DNA of 64,000 nt from Methylobacterium planeticum (GTDB taxonomy: Bacteria > Pseudomonadota > Alphaproteobacteria > Rhizobiales > Beijerinckiaceae). The DNA lies in the NCBI RefSeq assembly GCF_008806345.1, contig NZ_VZZJ01000003.1, positions 124,001-188,000 on the forward strand, in the 5' to 3' direction. The position numbers and the translations under genes are program-made. Of the stretch, positions 25,985 to 35,032 are shown one piece after another. Below the pieces are notes generated by a model. The model had not been told where the DNA came from, did no database searches, and worked only from the letters and a program-made list of their open reading frames with translations. Numbering within the stretch: position 1 is the first letter of the stretch; every line of letters begins with the position of its first letter.

Positions 25985-27802
25985 TCAATCGGGGAGCGCG
26001 AACACCACCAGGGCGTCGCCCGTGCCGAATCCCGCGCCCTTGGTGAAGGAGGCGCCCCCCGCCGCCACCGCGACGTACTGGCGCCCGTCCACCGCGAAGG
26101 TCACGGGCGGGCCTCCGATGCCGGCGCCGCACTGGAAGCGCCACAGGATCTCGCCGGTCCCGGCGTCGTGGGCGTCGAGATGCCCGTCCTCCTCGCCGGA
26201 GAAGACGAGGCCGCCCGCCGTCGCGAGGGTGCCGCCGGAGAGCCGGCTCCCGGCCTTGCGCGACCACGCCACGGCCCCGCCCCGCGCGAGGTCGACGGCC
26301 GTCAGGGTGCTGAAGGCGGGCTCGCCCTTCGCCTCGCTGGTCTCGGTGTAGCGGATCTCCGGGCGGCCCTGTGCCGCCGGCACGGTCCTGACCGTGTAGG
26401 TCGCCGCCCCGTGGCGGACCTGCGCGTAGGCGAGCCCCGTCGCGGAATCGTAGGCGACCGGATGCCAGGAGATCGCCCCGAGGGGGCCGGGGCTGACGAC
26501 GGTGCCCTCGGGGGTCGGCGGCGCGTAGAGGTTCTTGTGCCGGATCAAGGCCTCGGAGCGGGCGAGAAGCTTGCCCGTCGCCCGGTCGTGCACGTAGAGC
26601 CAGCCGGTCTTCGACCCCTGCGCCACCGCCTTCACGGGGCCCTCCGGCGTCGGGTGGTCGAGGAGGAAGGGCGGGCTCGCCACGTCGTAGCCCCACTCGT
26701 CGTGGGGCACCTGCTGGAAATGCCAGCGCAGGGCGCCGGTCCTCACGTCGAGGGCCACGAGGCTCATCGTGTAGAGGTTGTCGCCCGGGCGGGTCAGGCC
26801 GAAATTCTGCGGCGCCGGGTTGCCGGTGCCGAGATAGATCAGGCCGAGGTCGGGGTCGTAGGCCGGCGTCATCCAGAGGGAGCCGCCGCCGACGCGCCAC
26901 GCCTCGGCGTTCCGGGGCGCGGCGGCCTTCTCGGCCGCGATGTCGCGGTGGAGCGGCACGCCGTCGGCGGTCGCCGCGACGAAGCCGCCCTCCCAGCCGT
27001 CGGCCTTGGTGACGTACCAGCGCCAGCGCTCGGCACCGGTCCTGGCGTCATAGGCCGCGAGCCAGCCGCGCCGGCCGTAGCCGCCCTCGATGCCCACCAC
27101 GGAGCCGCCGTCGAGGCCGCCCTTGTCGTCCTCGACATGGAGGCCGTAGCCCGCCCCCGCCACGCCCACGATCACGAGGCCGTCGGCCACGAGGGGCGGC
27201 ATCTTGAAGCCGAGGCGGCTCGAGCCCTGGACCGGCTTGTCGCCGAGCTGCGCCGCGAGCGCCGAGGCGGTCTCGGTCTCGCCCTCCTCGGGGCGCACCG
27301 CCTCGTGGTCCCACGCGACCTTGCCGGTGCCCGCATCCAGGGCGATCACCCGCCCGTCCATGGTGGCCTCGTAGACGAGGCCGCCCGAGACCGCGACGCC
27401 CCGGTTCGAGGGCGGCCCGAAGATCTTCTCGGTGCGGGCCTTGTGGGTGTAGGTCCAGAGCACCCGGCCCGACTTCGCCTCGAGGGCGGCCACGTGGTTG
27501 CCGGTGGTCGAGACGTACATCACCCCGTCCACCACCACGGGCTCGGCCTGGAAGTAGCCGGTCACCCCGGTCTGGAAGATCCAGGCCGGGCGCAGGCGTC
27601 CGACATTGCCCCGATCGATCCCGGCGAGGGGCGAGTGGTGGCGGTTGCTATGGTCGCCCCCGAATACCGGCCAGTCCCGGGAGGCCTCGCCGGCCGAGTT
27701 CGGCGCCGCGCCGGCCGAGTTCGGCGCCGCGAGGGCGAGCATCGCCAGGGTCGCGGCGAGCGCGGGGCGGCCGGCGCGGGCGCGCGGAGCGGGACGGCTC
27801 AT
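25985..27802 (-). CDS. PQQ-type beta-propeller dehydrogenase-like protein, active site altered
   Basis: A 605-residue periplasmic protein with signal peptide (residues 1-33) and an eight-blade PQQ propeller; Trp-docking motifs such as ALDAGTGKVAWDH and ALDVRTGALRWHF recur. Calcium/lanthanide-ligand equivalents are present (Glu239 in GIEGGYG; Asn328 in GTGNPAP). Set against methanol dehydrogenase HDEWDY, this protein reads HDEWGYD: the catalytic Asp is Gly371, while an Asp (373) occupies the lanthanide-Asp position. The vicinal Cys pair and any haem c motif are missing. It may act on an unusual substrate or be non-catalytic. It lies alone, without cytochrome or pqq genes. Confidence 0.85.
   Translation of the reverse strand: MSRPAPRARAGRPALAATLAMLALAAPNSAGAAPNSAGEASRDWPVFGGDHSNRHHSPLAGIDRGNVGRLRPAWIFQTGVTGYFQAEPVVVDGVMYVSTTGNHVAALEAKSGRVLWTYTHKARTEKIFGPPSNRGVAVSGGLVYEATMDGRVIALDAGTGKVAWDHEAVRPEEGETETASALAAQLGDKPVQGSSRLGFKMPPLVADGLVIVGVAGAGYGLHVEDDKGGLDGGSVVGIEGGYGRRGWLAAYDARTGAERWRWYVTKADGWEGGFVAATADGVPLHRDIAAEKAAAPRNAEAWRVGGGSLWMTPAYDPDLGLIYLGTGNPAPQNFGLTRPGDNLYTMSLVALDVRTGALRWHFQQVPHDEWGYDVASPPFLLDHPTPEGPVKAVAQGSKTGWLYVHDRATGKLLARSEALIRHKNLYAPPTPEGTVVSPGPLGAISWHPVAYDSATGLAYAQVRHGAATYTVRTVPAAQGRPEIRYTETSEAKGEPAFSTLTAVDLARGGAVAWSRKAGSRLSGGTLATAGGLVFSGEEDGHLDAHDAGTGEILWRFQCGAGIGGPPVTFAVDGRQYVAVAAGGASFTKGAGFGTGDALVVFALPD
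27690..27731 (-). repeat. Perfect 21-bp tandem duplication in the signal-peptide coding region
   Basis: Two identical 21-base units (27690-27710 and 27711-27731) encode a doubled heptapeptide of the AAPNSAG type at the expected signal-peptidase site of the PQQ protein. Exact identity implies a recent slippage or duplication event. The frame is kept. Confidence 0.9.
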
Positions 27803-27911
27803 GATGGGCGGTTCTTCCCTGACATGCGTCTTCTCGAGTGTTCCTGGTCGTTCGCGCCGTGGTTACGGCAAGCCCCGGCCCCTGTCGAACGGGCGCCGCC
27901 GAGGCCGCGCC

Positions 27912-28448
27912 TCAGGCGCCGGGCCTCGGCGCCCGGGCGAGCTGGGCCGGCGTGTCGGGCGCCCCCACCGCCTGTGCCATCTCGGCGGCGGTCTGCCCGC
28001 CCGCGTCGCGGCGGTCCGGATCGGCCCCGTGGGCGAGGAGCAGGTCGACCATCTCGGTGCGGTTGAACATCGCCGCCGTCATCAGCGCCGTGCGGCTGCC
28101 GTCGCCGACGCCGTCCACCGCCGCCCCGTGGGCGAGGAGCAGGCGGACGATCTCGACCGCGCCCTTAAAGGCGGCACCGGCCAGCGGCGTCTGGCCCCGG
28201 TCGTTGGCGAGCTCGGGGTCGCCCCCGGCCCCCAGGATGACGCGGGTGGCCTCCCGCTGGCCGTTATAGGCCGCGAGCATCAGCAGGCTGTCGCCCTTGT
28301 CGTTGCGCAGGTTCGCCGGCAGGCCCTGGCCGAACAGCTCCGCCAAGGCCTCGGCCTCGCCCGTCCGGGCGTATTGGAAGACCCGGCCCGCGAAGGCCAG
28401 GGTCGCGTCGTCGAGGACGGGCGGAGAGGCAGCGGGCTCGGTGGGCAT
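27912..28448 (-). CDS. Ankyrin-repeat protein
   Basis: A 178-residue protein with about four ankyrin repeats between residues 50 and 165 (for example GDSLLMLAAYNGQ, GQTPLAGAAFKGAVEIVRLLLAHGA, SRTALMTAAMFNRTEMVDLLLAHGADPD). No signal peptide is visible, so it is probably a cytoplasmic protein-binding module. Bacterial ankyrin proteins of this size often sit beside catalase genes; none is here. It lies 109 bases upstream of the PQQ gene on the same strand and could share its transcript. Confidence 0.9.
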   Translation of the reverse strand: MPTEPAASPPVLDDATLAFAGRVFQYARTGEAEALAELFGQGLPANLRNDKGDSLLMLAAYNGQREATRVILGAGGDPELANDRGQTPLAGAAFKGAVEIVRLLLAHGAAVDGVGDGSRTALMTAAMFNRTEMVDLLLAHGADPDRRDAGGQTAAEMAQAVGAPDTPAQLARAPRPGA

Positions 28449-28906
28449 CGGACGGCTCCGGAAGGACGCTCGGGAAACGCTGCCCGCGCATCTGGGGTGG
28501 ACGCGTGCCGCTGTCCAGCACGGCCGTCGGCGGGACCGGCGGCGGCAGCGACCACGACCGACCTCCGCGCGCGATCACGCGCGCTCCCGGAATGCTCAAG
28601 CTCAAAATGTATTCAAATTGCAGCATCGCGCGCAAGTATCCCGTATAGAGACCAGCTTAACTGAAACGGATCGCGGGAAGATGCGCTTGCTCCAGGGACG
28701 TTTCACGCATATCTCATGTTAGCACAACCCTGCCTGCAAAGCAGGGACACGAGGGCATACAGGGTCAGCGCCCTGTTTTTCGGATGGCCCGGGACCCGAG
28801 GATCGATCCGAGACTTGCAGGCGGAACGCGAAGACTACGTATTCGAACATGGAAGAGAGCGTTTTTCTCGTCGACGCGACCCGCAGAGCGGGGAGGTCGG
28901 GAGGAA
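28449..28906. other. 458-base intergenic region between divergent ankyrin and PAS-XRE genes
   Basis: No coding frame of normal quality is seen. The right half (about 28590-28740) is clearly more AT-rich than its surroundings and should hold the promoter of the PAS-XRE array. A 6-bp hairpin (CCCTGC / GCAGGG, 28728-28746) lies in the presumed leader. A strong ribosome site, GGGAGGA, ends the region. Confidence 0.55.
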
Positions 28907-29974
28907 ATGCCCGTGGATGTCACGATGCGGGACGATGGACCAAACGGAGTTTCCCTCAACAGGTCTGGCCTGGCCTTTTCCTCGCGCGAGTTCCTGCGGC
29001 TGATCGAAGACCAGGGACTGACCGGAAATTGGGGCTGGACCTTCGACACGAATGTGCAGGTCTGGTCGGCCGGCCTGTTCCGACTGCTCGGATTGCAGGC
29101 GTCCGACATGCTCCCGAGCTACGACCTGCTCCTCGGCCTCGTCCATCCGGAGGACAAGCCGGAACTCGAGACGACCGCCGAGATCATGCAGGGCGGGATC
29201 CTGCGCGACCACGTCTTCCGGGTGATCCGGCCGGACGGCTCGATCCGCGTCCTGTCGAGCCGGGGCGAGGTCTACTTCACGTCGGAGGGACGGCCGCGCG
29301 CGGCTGCCGGCACATTCCTCGACGTGACCGAGCGCGAGCGGCTCGCCACGATCAGCGCCTTCGAGAAGCAGCGCCAGCGGGTGCTCGCGCAGACGGCGCG
29401 CATCTTCACCTGCTCGAACCGGGTCGTCCCCTTCGTGGAATATCCGCCCGAATTCGTCGACCTCGCCGGATTGCAGCGACAGGACCTCCTGGACAACTGG
29501 CTGGCGCATGTCGCGCGCGAGGAATGGGCGTTCTGGCAGGACGAATCCCTGCGCCTCCTGGCAACCGGCAAGCCCTTCATCGAGATTCCCACCCTGAACC
29601 TCGTCGGGAACGAGCGTGCGCGCTTCCGCTACACCATGGTCCCGGTCTACGAGGCGGATGCGTCGATCGGGTGCTGGTCGGCCGTCATCTCCCCCGTCGA
29701 GACGCCGTTCGCGACGTTCGGCGGCGAGCTTCGGCAGGGCCTGGAACAGAGCGTCCAGGGCCGCCACCTGCGGGCGGCGCGCGGGCTCCTCGGCTGGTCG
29801 ATGATGGACCTGGCACGAGCGAGCGGCTTGTCCTTCTCGACGGTCCGCCGCCTGGAGGACGACGGCGAGGCCACGGCGTCGCGCTCGCGCCATCTGGCCG
29901 TCGCGGCGCTGCGGACCGCCGGCATCCAGTTCTCGCTGCTCGACAGCAGCACCATCGCCGTCGGACAACGCTAG
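28907..29974 (+). CDS. PAS-domain transcriptional regulator with C-terminal XRE helix-turn-helix (copy 1)
   Basis: A 355-residue cytoplasmic regulator. Residues about 38-142 form a PAS_3-type domain (GNWGWTFDT, VWSAGLFRLLGL, HPEDK, FRVIRPDGSIRVL, GTFLDVTER). Residues 150-270 look like a second, degenerate PAS domain. The last 80 hold an XRE-type HTH (RHLRAARGLLGWSMMDLARASGLSFSTVRRLE). No kinase or GGDEF domain is present, so a sensed signal would act directly on DNA binding. ATG 28907 follows GGGAGGA. A full paralogue follows at 30195 and a shrunken copy lies between them. Confidence 0.86.
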   Translation: MPVDVTMRDDGPNGVSLNRSGLAFSSREFLRLIEDQGLTGNWGWTFDTNVQVWSAGLFRLLGLQASDMLPSYDLLLGLVHPEDKPELETTAEIMQGGILRDHVFRVIRPDGSIRVLSSRGEVYFTSEGRPRAAAGTFLDVTERERLATISAFEKQRQRVLAQTARIFTCSNRVVPFVEYPPEFVDLAGLQRQDLLDNWLAHVAREEWAFWQDESLRLLATGKPFIEIPTLNLVGNERARFRYTMVPVYEADASIGCWSAVISPVETPFATFGGELRQGLEQSVQGRHLRAARGLLGWSMMDLARASGLSFSTVRRLEDDGEATASRSRHLAVAALRTAGIQFSLLDSSTIAVGQR

Positions 29975-29984
29975 AGGGCCGGCC

Positions 29985-30185
29985 TTGGAAGCCTCCGCGT
30001 CCGCCCTCGCCTGCCGCGACAGCCTCCGCCTCGTGGAGGGCTTCGGCCTCACCGGCCAGCCGGGCCGGATCGAGGGCGCCGGCGGGGTCGAGCGCTCCCG
30101 TCATGCCGCCGCCGTGGCCCCTCGGGCCACCGGCATGCGCGTCCCGCCGATCGACGGCGACGTGGTCGCAGTGGCCGAGACCTGA
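29985..30185 (+). pseudogene. Internally deleted third PAS-XRE paralogue (ends only)
   Basis: A 66-codon open frame (TTG start, TGA stop) with a Shine-Dalgarno-like AGAGGG before it. Its first 27 residues (SALACRDSLRLVEGFGLTGQPG) match the N-terminus just ahead of the PAS domain in the flanking copies (LRLIEGAGLTGNWG). Its last 32 (VERSRHAAAVAPRATG, ending VVAVAET) match their extreme C-terminus (ARSRHAAVAALRTAG, ending AIAVARA). The PAS domains and HTH between, about 280 residues, are gone. It begins 10 bases after copy 1 and stops 9 bases before copy 2. It could be a relic or a surviving micro-protein. Confidence 0.75.
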
Positions 30186-30194
30186 GGTGGAGCC

Positions 30195-31220
30195 TTGACC
30201 CTTCTCCTTACTCCCTCGGCCCTCCCCTACTCGTCGCGCGCGCTCCTGCGGCTGATCGAGGGCGCCGGGCTGACCGGCAACTGGGGCTGGAACTTCGCGA
30301 CCAACGAGCATGTCTGGTCGCCCGGGCTGTTTCGCCTGCTCGGGCTGGAACCCGGCATGGTCCCACCGAGCTACGACCTGTTCCTCCACCTCGTCCATCC
30401 CGAGGACCGCGCGTCGCTCGAAACCGGCGCCCAGATGCGGGACGGGCTCGCACGAAACGCCACCGTGCGGGTGATCAGGCCGGACGGCACGATGCGCCTC
30501 CTGTCGATCCAAACCGAGATCTACGTCGCGCCGGACGGGCGCCCGCAGGCAGCGGCCGGAACGGTGCTCGACATCACCGATCGCGAGGCGCTCGCCCGCG
30601 CTCAGGCGGCGGAGCGGCGGCGGGCGTGGGCGCTGTTTCAGCGGACCCGCAGCTTCACGCACACGTACAGCCATCCCGCATTGGAATTCTCGCGCGAGTT
30701 CATGGACCTGACGGGCCAGTCCAGGGAGGCTTTTCTCGAAGACTCGCAACGCGCCATCGCCAGCGAGGAGCGGAGCTTCTGGCGGGAATTCGGAGCGGAA
30801 CACTTTCCCTCCGCCCGGATCTTCCACGCCACGCCGCTCCTGATCCTGGCGGACGGACAGAAAGGACGATTCCGCTTCATCGTCCTCCCGATCCTGCGTC
30901 CGGATGGCGGGATCGAGGGCTGGACCCACTTCGTGACCCCCGTAGGCCGCCAGGGCTTGCAGCCAACCGGCGACGTCCGGCGCAGGCTTGAGGAGCAGGT
31001 CCGCGGCCATCACGTGCGGGCGGCACGCGCCCTCCTCGGCTGGTCGATGCACGATCTGGCCGCGGCGAGCGGCCTGTCCTTTTCGACGATCCGGCGCCTC
31101 GAGGACGACGTCGAGGCCATCGCCGCCCGGTCGCGCCATGCTGCCGTCGCGGCGCTCCGCACCGCCGGCATCTGCTTCTCGCTCCTCGACGGCGCCGCCA
31201 TCGCTGTCGCCCGGGCCTGA
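30195..31220 (+). CDS. PAS-domain transcriptional regulator with C-terminal XRE helix-turn-helix (copy 2)
   Basis: A 341-residue paralogue of the gene at 28907 with the same order: PAS_3 domain (residues about 30-130, TGNWGWNFAT, VWSPGLFRLLGL, VRVIRPDGTMRLL, GTVLDITDRE), a degenerate second PAS-like region, and a C-terminal XRE HTH (HHVRAARALLGWSMHDLAAASGLSFSTIRRLE). The HTH region is the most similar part, while the middle has diverged, suggesting shared DNA targets but different signals. Start is TTG 30195 with a strong GGTGGAG immediately upstream, 9 bases after the micro-copy stop. uvrB follows after 45 bases. Confidence 0.85.
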   Translation: MTLLLTPSALPYSSRALLRLIEGAGLTGNWGWNFATNEHVWSPGLFRLLGLEPGMVPPSYDLFLHLVHPEDRASLETGAQMRDGLARNATVRVIRPDGTMRLLSIQTEIYVAPDGRPQAAAGTVLDITDREALARAQAAERRRAWALFQRTRSFTHTYSHPALEFSREFMDLTGQSREAFLEDSQRAIASEERSFWREFGAEHFPSARIFHATPLLILADGQKGRFRFIVLPILRPDGGIEGWTHFVTPVGRQGLQPTGDVRRRLEEQVRGHHVRAARALLGWSMHDLAAASGLSFSTIRRLEDDVEAIAARSRHAAVAALRTAGICFSLLDGAAIAVARA

Positions 31221-31265
31221 CGGGCCGCCCTTTCCGGCACCGGCCTGAGACGCCATATTCGCCCG

Positions 31266-33956
31266 ATGCCGACTCCCAGAAAGCCCCGCCCCGCCTCGGG
31301 CAAGGCCGAGAAGCCCGAGCTGAAGCCGCTCGACCCGTTCCTGGCCGAACTGCTCAACCCGGCCCTCAACCGCAACCGCCTGCCGGAGCCGCCGCCGGCA
31401 CGGCCGTCCGAGCCGAAGCGGAAGGGCCGGGGAAAGAAGTCCGACGCGGCGCCGGCCGGCTTCGCCGAGGCGCCGCAGGCGGCCTTCGCGCACGGGAGCG
31501 CGGCCGATGTCGACCCGCGCCTCGCCCAGGCGCTCGGCCTGCGCGACGGCGAGGACGGGCCGGCCCCCGCCGGCCTGGTGGAGGGCGACGACACCTCGCT
31601 CGCCAGCGACGGGGTCTCGGCCACGGTCGACGCGCTGTCGCGCCTCCTCACCGAGGGCAACCCGCTGTTCAAGGACGGGCAGACCTGGGTGCCGCACCGG
31701 CCCGAGCGTCCGCAGAAATCCGAGGGCGGCGTGCCCTTCCGGCTCGCCTCCGAGTTCACCCCGGCGGGCGACCAGCCCCGCGCCATCGCGGAGCTGGTGG
31801 AGGGCGTGAAGGCGCAGGAGCGCGACCAGGTGCTCCTCGGCGTCACGGGCTCGGGCAAGACCTTCACGATGGCCAAGGTCATCGAGGCGACGCAGCGCCC
31901 GGCCCTGATCCTGGCGCCGAACAAGACGCTCGCCGCGCAGCTCTACGGCGAGTTCAAGAGCTTCTTCCCCGACAACGCGGTCGAGTACTTCGTCTCCTAC
32001 TACGATTATTACCAGCCCGAGGCCTACGTGCCGCGCTCGGACACCTTCATCGAGAAGGAAAGTTCGATCAACGAGCAGATCGACCGCATGCGTCACTCCG
32101 CCACCCGGGCGCTGCTCGAGCGGGACGACGTCATCATCGTCGCCTCGGTCTCGTGCATCTACGGCATCGGCTCGGTCGAGACCTACACGGCGATGTCGTT
32201 CACCGTCAGCCTCGGCGAGAAGATCGAGCAGCGCCAGCTCATCGCCGACCTCGTGGCCCTGCAGTACAAGCGCATCCAGTCGGACTTCGCCCGCGGCACC
32301 TTCCGGGTGCGCGGCGACGTGATCGAGCTGTGGCCGGCCCACCTCGAGGATCGCGGCTGGCGCGTCGGGCTGTTCGGCGACGAGATCGAGTCGATCGTCG
32401 AGTTCGACCCGCTCACGGGCCGGAAGATCAACGAGCTGAAGTTCGTGAAGGTCTACGCCAACTCGCACTACGTCACGCCGCGCCCGACGCTGCAGCAGGC
32501 GGTCAAGGGCATCAAGACGGAGCTCAAGGCCCGGGTCGAAGAGCTGACCCGGATGGGCCGCCTGATCGAGGCGCAGCGCATCGAGCAGCGCTGCACCTTC
32601 GACATCGAGATGATCGAGGCGACGGGCTCCTGCAACGGCATCGAGAACTACTCGCGCTACCTCACCGGGCGCAAGCCCGGCGAGCCGCCCCCGACCCTGT
32701 TCGAGTACCTGCCCGACAACGCCCTGGTCTTCACCGACGAGAGCCACGTCACCGTGCCGCAGATCGGCGGCATGTACCGGGGCGACTTCCGCCGCAAGGC
32801 GACGCTGGCCGAGTACGGCTTCCGGCTGCCCTCCTGCCTCGACAACCGCCCGCTCCGCTTCGAGGAATGGGACGCGATGCGCCCGCAATCGGTCCACGTC
32901 TCGGCGACGCCGGGCCGGTGGGAGATGGAGCGCACGGATGGGGTCTTCGCCGAGCAGGTGATCCGCCCGACCGGCCTCGTCGACCCCGTGATCGAGGTGC
33001 GGCCGGCCCGGAGCCAGGTCGACGACCTCCTCGGCGAGGTGCGGGACGTGGCCCAGGCCGGCTACCGGACCCTCGTGACGACGCTGACGAAGCGCATGGC
33101 CGAGGACCTCACCGAGTACCTGCACGAGAACAATGTCCGGGTGCGCTACATGCACTCGGACATCGACACCCTGGAGCGCATCGAGATCATCCGGGACCTG
33201 CGCCTCGGCGCCTTCGACGTGCTGATCGGCATCAACCTGCTGCGCGAGGGCCTCGACATCCCGGAATGCGCCCTCGTCGCCATCCTCGACGCCGACAAGG
33301 AGGGCTTCCTGCGCTCCGAGACCTCCCTCGTCCAGACTATCGGCCGCGCCGCCCGCAACGCGGAGGCCCGCTGCATCCTCTACGCCGATCAGCGCACCGG
33401 CTCGATGGAGCGGGCGATGGCCGAGACCGAGCGGCGGCGCCAGAAGCAGCTCGCCTACAACGCCGAGCACGGCATCACCCCGCAATCGGTCAAGCGCGGC
33501 ATCGCCGACATCCTCGACAGCGTGTTCGAGCGCGACCACGTCCGGGTCGATACCGGCCTCGCCCGGGACGCCATCACGGTCGGCCACAACCTCAAGGCCG
33601 TGATGGGCGACCTCGAGAAGCGCATGCGGGCGGCCGCCGCCGACCTCGACTTCGAGGAGGCCGCGCGCCTGCGCGACGAGCTCAAGCGCCTCCAGGCCAC
33701 CGAGCTCCTCGTCGCGGACGACCCCATGGCCCGCCAGGCCGATGTCGCGCGCGAGGCCGGCAAGTTCGGGCGCAAGGGCCCGCGGGGCGACGGCTCGCGC
33801 ATCGCCAAGCCCAGCCTCGACAACATGGGCCCGGGCACCGACCGCGAGATCCCGGTCGGGGGCGCCCTCCCGTTCCAGGAGCGCCCGAAGCCCCGCTCGA
33901 CACAAGGTCTCGGCGGCCAGCGCCCGAAATACAAGGGCCGCGGCGGCAAGCGCTAG
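31266..33956 (+). CDS. uvrB: Excinuclease ABC subunit B
   Basis: An 896-residue helicase-like subunit that loads at DNA lesions with UvrA and hands over to UvrC in nucleotide excision repair. Canonical UvrB starts at about residue 158 ([14 protein letters not shown]). Walker A is GVTGSGKT (192-199), the damage-probing beta-hairpin region is [12 protein letters not shown], and helicase motifs include DESHVTVPQ and QTIGRAARN; the UvrC-binding UVR motif ([24 protein letters not shown]) is near residue 790. The first 157 residues are a Pro/Lys-rich extension common in alphaproteobacterial UvrB. The C-terminus is basic and Gly-rich (KYKGRGGKR). Confidence 0.97.
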   Translation: MPTPRKPRPASGKAEKPELKPLDPFLAELLNPALNRNRLPEPPPARPSEPKRKGRGKKSDAAPAGFAEAPQAAFAHGSAADVDPRLAQALGLRDGEDGPAPAGLVEGDDTSLASDGVSATVDALSRLLTEGNPLFKDGQTWVPHRPERPQKSEGGVPFRLASEFTPAGDQPRAIAELVEGVKAQERDQVLLGVTGSGKTFTMAKVIEATQRPALILAPNKTLAAQLYGEFKSFFPDNAVEYFVSYYDYYQPEAYVPRSDTFIEKESSINEQIDRMRHSATRALLERDDVIIVASVSCIYGIGSVETYTAMSFTVSLGEKIEQRQLIADLVALQYKRIQSDFARGTFRVRGDVIELWPAHLEDRGWRVGLFGDEIESIVEFDPLTGRKINELKFVKVYANSHYVTPRPTLQQAVKGIKTELKARVEELTRMGRLIEAQRIEQRCTFDIEMIEATGSCNGIENYSRYLTGRKPGEPPPTLFEYLPDNALVFTDESHVTVPQIGGMYRGDFRRKATLAEYGFRLPSCLDNRPLRFEEWDAMRPQSVHVSATPGRWEMERTDGVFAEQVIRPTGLVDPVIEVRPARSQVDDLLGEVRDVAQAGYRTLVTTLTKRMAEDLTEYLHENNVRVRYMHSDIDTLERIEIIRDLRLGAFDVLIGINLLREGLDIPECALVAILDADKEGFLRSETSLVQTIGRAARNAEARCILYADQRTGSMERAMAETERRRQKQLAYNAEHGITPQSVKRGIADILDSVFERDHVRVDTGLARDAITVGHNLKAVMGDLEKRMRAAAADLDFEEAARLRDELKRLQATELLVADDPMARQADVAREAGKFGRKGPRGDGSRIAKPSLDNMGPGTDREIPVGGALPFQERPKPRSTQGLGGQRPKYKGRGGKR

Positions 33957-34046
33957 GGCCGCCCCCTCTCCCGGTCGGGCGATGGGGCGCGCCGCGCCGC
34001 CCGCGCCCGCACGGAACCACCACTCACTCCGGACGGCGATGCGCCC

Positions 34047-34157
34047 ACCTCTCCCGTCCGGGAGAGGTCGAGTCGGCGCCAGCCGACCGGGTGAGGGGTG
34101 CGACATATCTTGAGAGCGCGCATCCCTCACCCCAACCCTCTCCCGCACGGGAGAGGG
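34047..34157. repeat. 111-bp double-hairpin intergenic repeat, unit 1
   Basis: Begins with hairpin ACCTCTCCCG-TC-CGGGAGAGGT (34047-34068) and ends with hairpin CCCTCTCCCG-CA-CGGGAGAGGG (34136-34157). Between them GTGAGGGG (34091-34098) can pair with CCCTCAC (34124-34130). A degenerate unit end also lies just before it, from 33962. Together with units 2 and 3 it fills the 578-base gap after uvrB, where I see no gene. Confidence 0.92.
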
Positions 34158-34214
34158 GGCCCGTCGCGACGCCCGCGCCCACCAACCCGTCCTTCCGGAG
34201 CGGCGCCCCGCCCC

Positions 34215-34325
34215 ACCTCTCCCGTCCGGGAGAGGTCGAGTCGGCGCCAGCCGACCGGGTGAGGGGTGCGACCTCTCCGGACAGCGCGCATCCCTCACCC
34301 CGACCCTCTCCCGCACGGGAGAGGG
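34215..34325. repeat. 111-bp double-hairpin intergenic repeat, unit 2
   Basis: Same length and structure as unit 1: hairpins at 34215-34236 and 34304-34325. Starts 168 bases after unit 1, so the units are tandem with a spacer that is itself partly conserved. Confidence 0.92.
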
Positions 34326-34385
34326 GGCCCGTCGTGCTGCCCGCGCCCGCGCGGAACCACAACGCACTCCGACGGCGGCAGGCCC

Positions 34386-34409
34386 CGCCTCTCCCGCACG
34401 GGAGAGGGC
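34386..34409. repeat. Partial third copy of the double-hairpin repeat
   Basis: Only one hairpin remains (GCCTCTCCCG-CA-CGGGAGAGGC). It is preceded by the conserved spacer element GGAACCAC...CACTCCGACGGCGG at about 34351-34378. It ends the array before the secreted-protein gene. Confidence 0.75.
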
Positions 34410-34534
34410 GCGCGCCGCCCGCGGGGTCGGGCCGGGACCGGCGACGGAACCCCCGGCCCGGTCCCGTCTTTGCTCTGGCAGACGAGCCGCACGGCTCGAG
34501 CCCCCGACCTCGCGACGAACGGGATCGATCGCCC

Positions 34535-34915
34535 ATGCCCCAGCACCGTCCCCGGAAGGTCCCGCCCCTGCGTCCCCGCGCGGGCGGGCTCGCCACCGCC
34601 CTGTTCCTCGGCGGCCTCGCCGTCTCCGGCGCCGCCGCGATCCTGGTCGCCCCGATGGGCGAGCCGGCCGTGGCGCAATCGGCCGCGAACCAGACCGATC
34701 AGCCCGGCGCCGGCACCCTGCCGGCCCGCACCTCGCCGGCCGGCACCGACACGGTGCGGGGCAACCCGGCGGCGAACCGCCCGACCGCCGGCGTGGCGCC
34801 CCCGAGCGCCATCCGGAACACCACCGCGGTGGTGCGCTCGGACACGGCGGGCAAGGCGAGCGTCACCAACCCCCTCGACCACCTGCCGAGGAACCAGCGC
34901 TCCGGCCGCGAATAG
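34535..34915 (+). CDS. Secreted or membrane-anchored low-complexity protein
   Basis: A 126-residue protein with a basic N-terminus (HRPRKVPPLRPR) and a hydrophobic segment (about residues 18-39) that could be a signal peptide or anchor, followed by GEPAVAQSA. The mature part is Thr/Pro/Ala/Asn-rich and probably disordered, ending LPRNQRSGRE. No family recognised. ATG 34535 is the first good start after the repeat array. Confidence 0.58.
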   Translation: MPQHRPRKVPPLRPRAGGLATALFLGGLAVSGAAAILVAPMGEPAVAQSAANQTDQPGAGTLPARTSPAGTDTVRGNPAANRPTAGVAPPSAIRNTTAVVRSDTAGKASVTNPLDHLPRNQRSGRE

Positions 34916-35032
34916 GCCATCCCGCACGCCGACATGGCGCGAGGCCGGCCGGCGCAACCCCGGGCCGGCCTCGGCGGTTAATGGCGCAGGGCCGGGCATG
35001 ACGGGACCGGACCGGCAACCGGAGTGCGCAGC

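Noticed and set aside
29685..34367. A 1,560-codon open frame on the minus strand
   Set aside because: It lies wholly antisense to the PAS-XRE genes and uvrB. It is an artefact of high GC at third positions, with Arg/Gly/Ala/Val-rich composition and no recognisable domain.
33962..34409. CRISPR array
   Set aside because: Units are long (111 bp), internally palindromic, and the spacers are themselves conserved; no cas genes are in the window.
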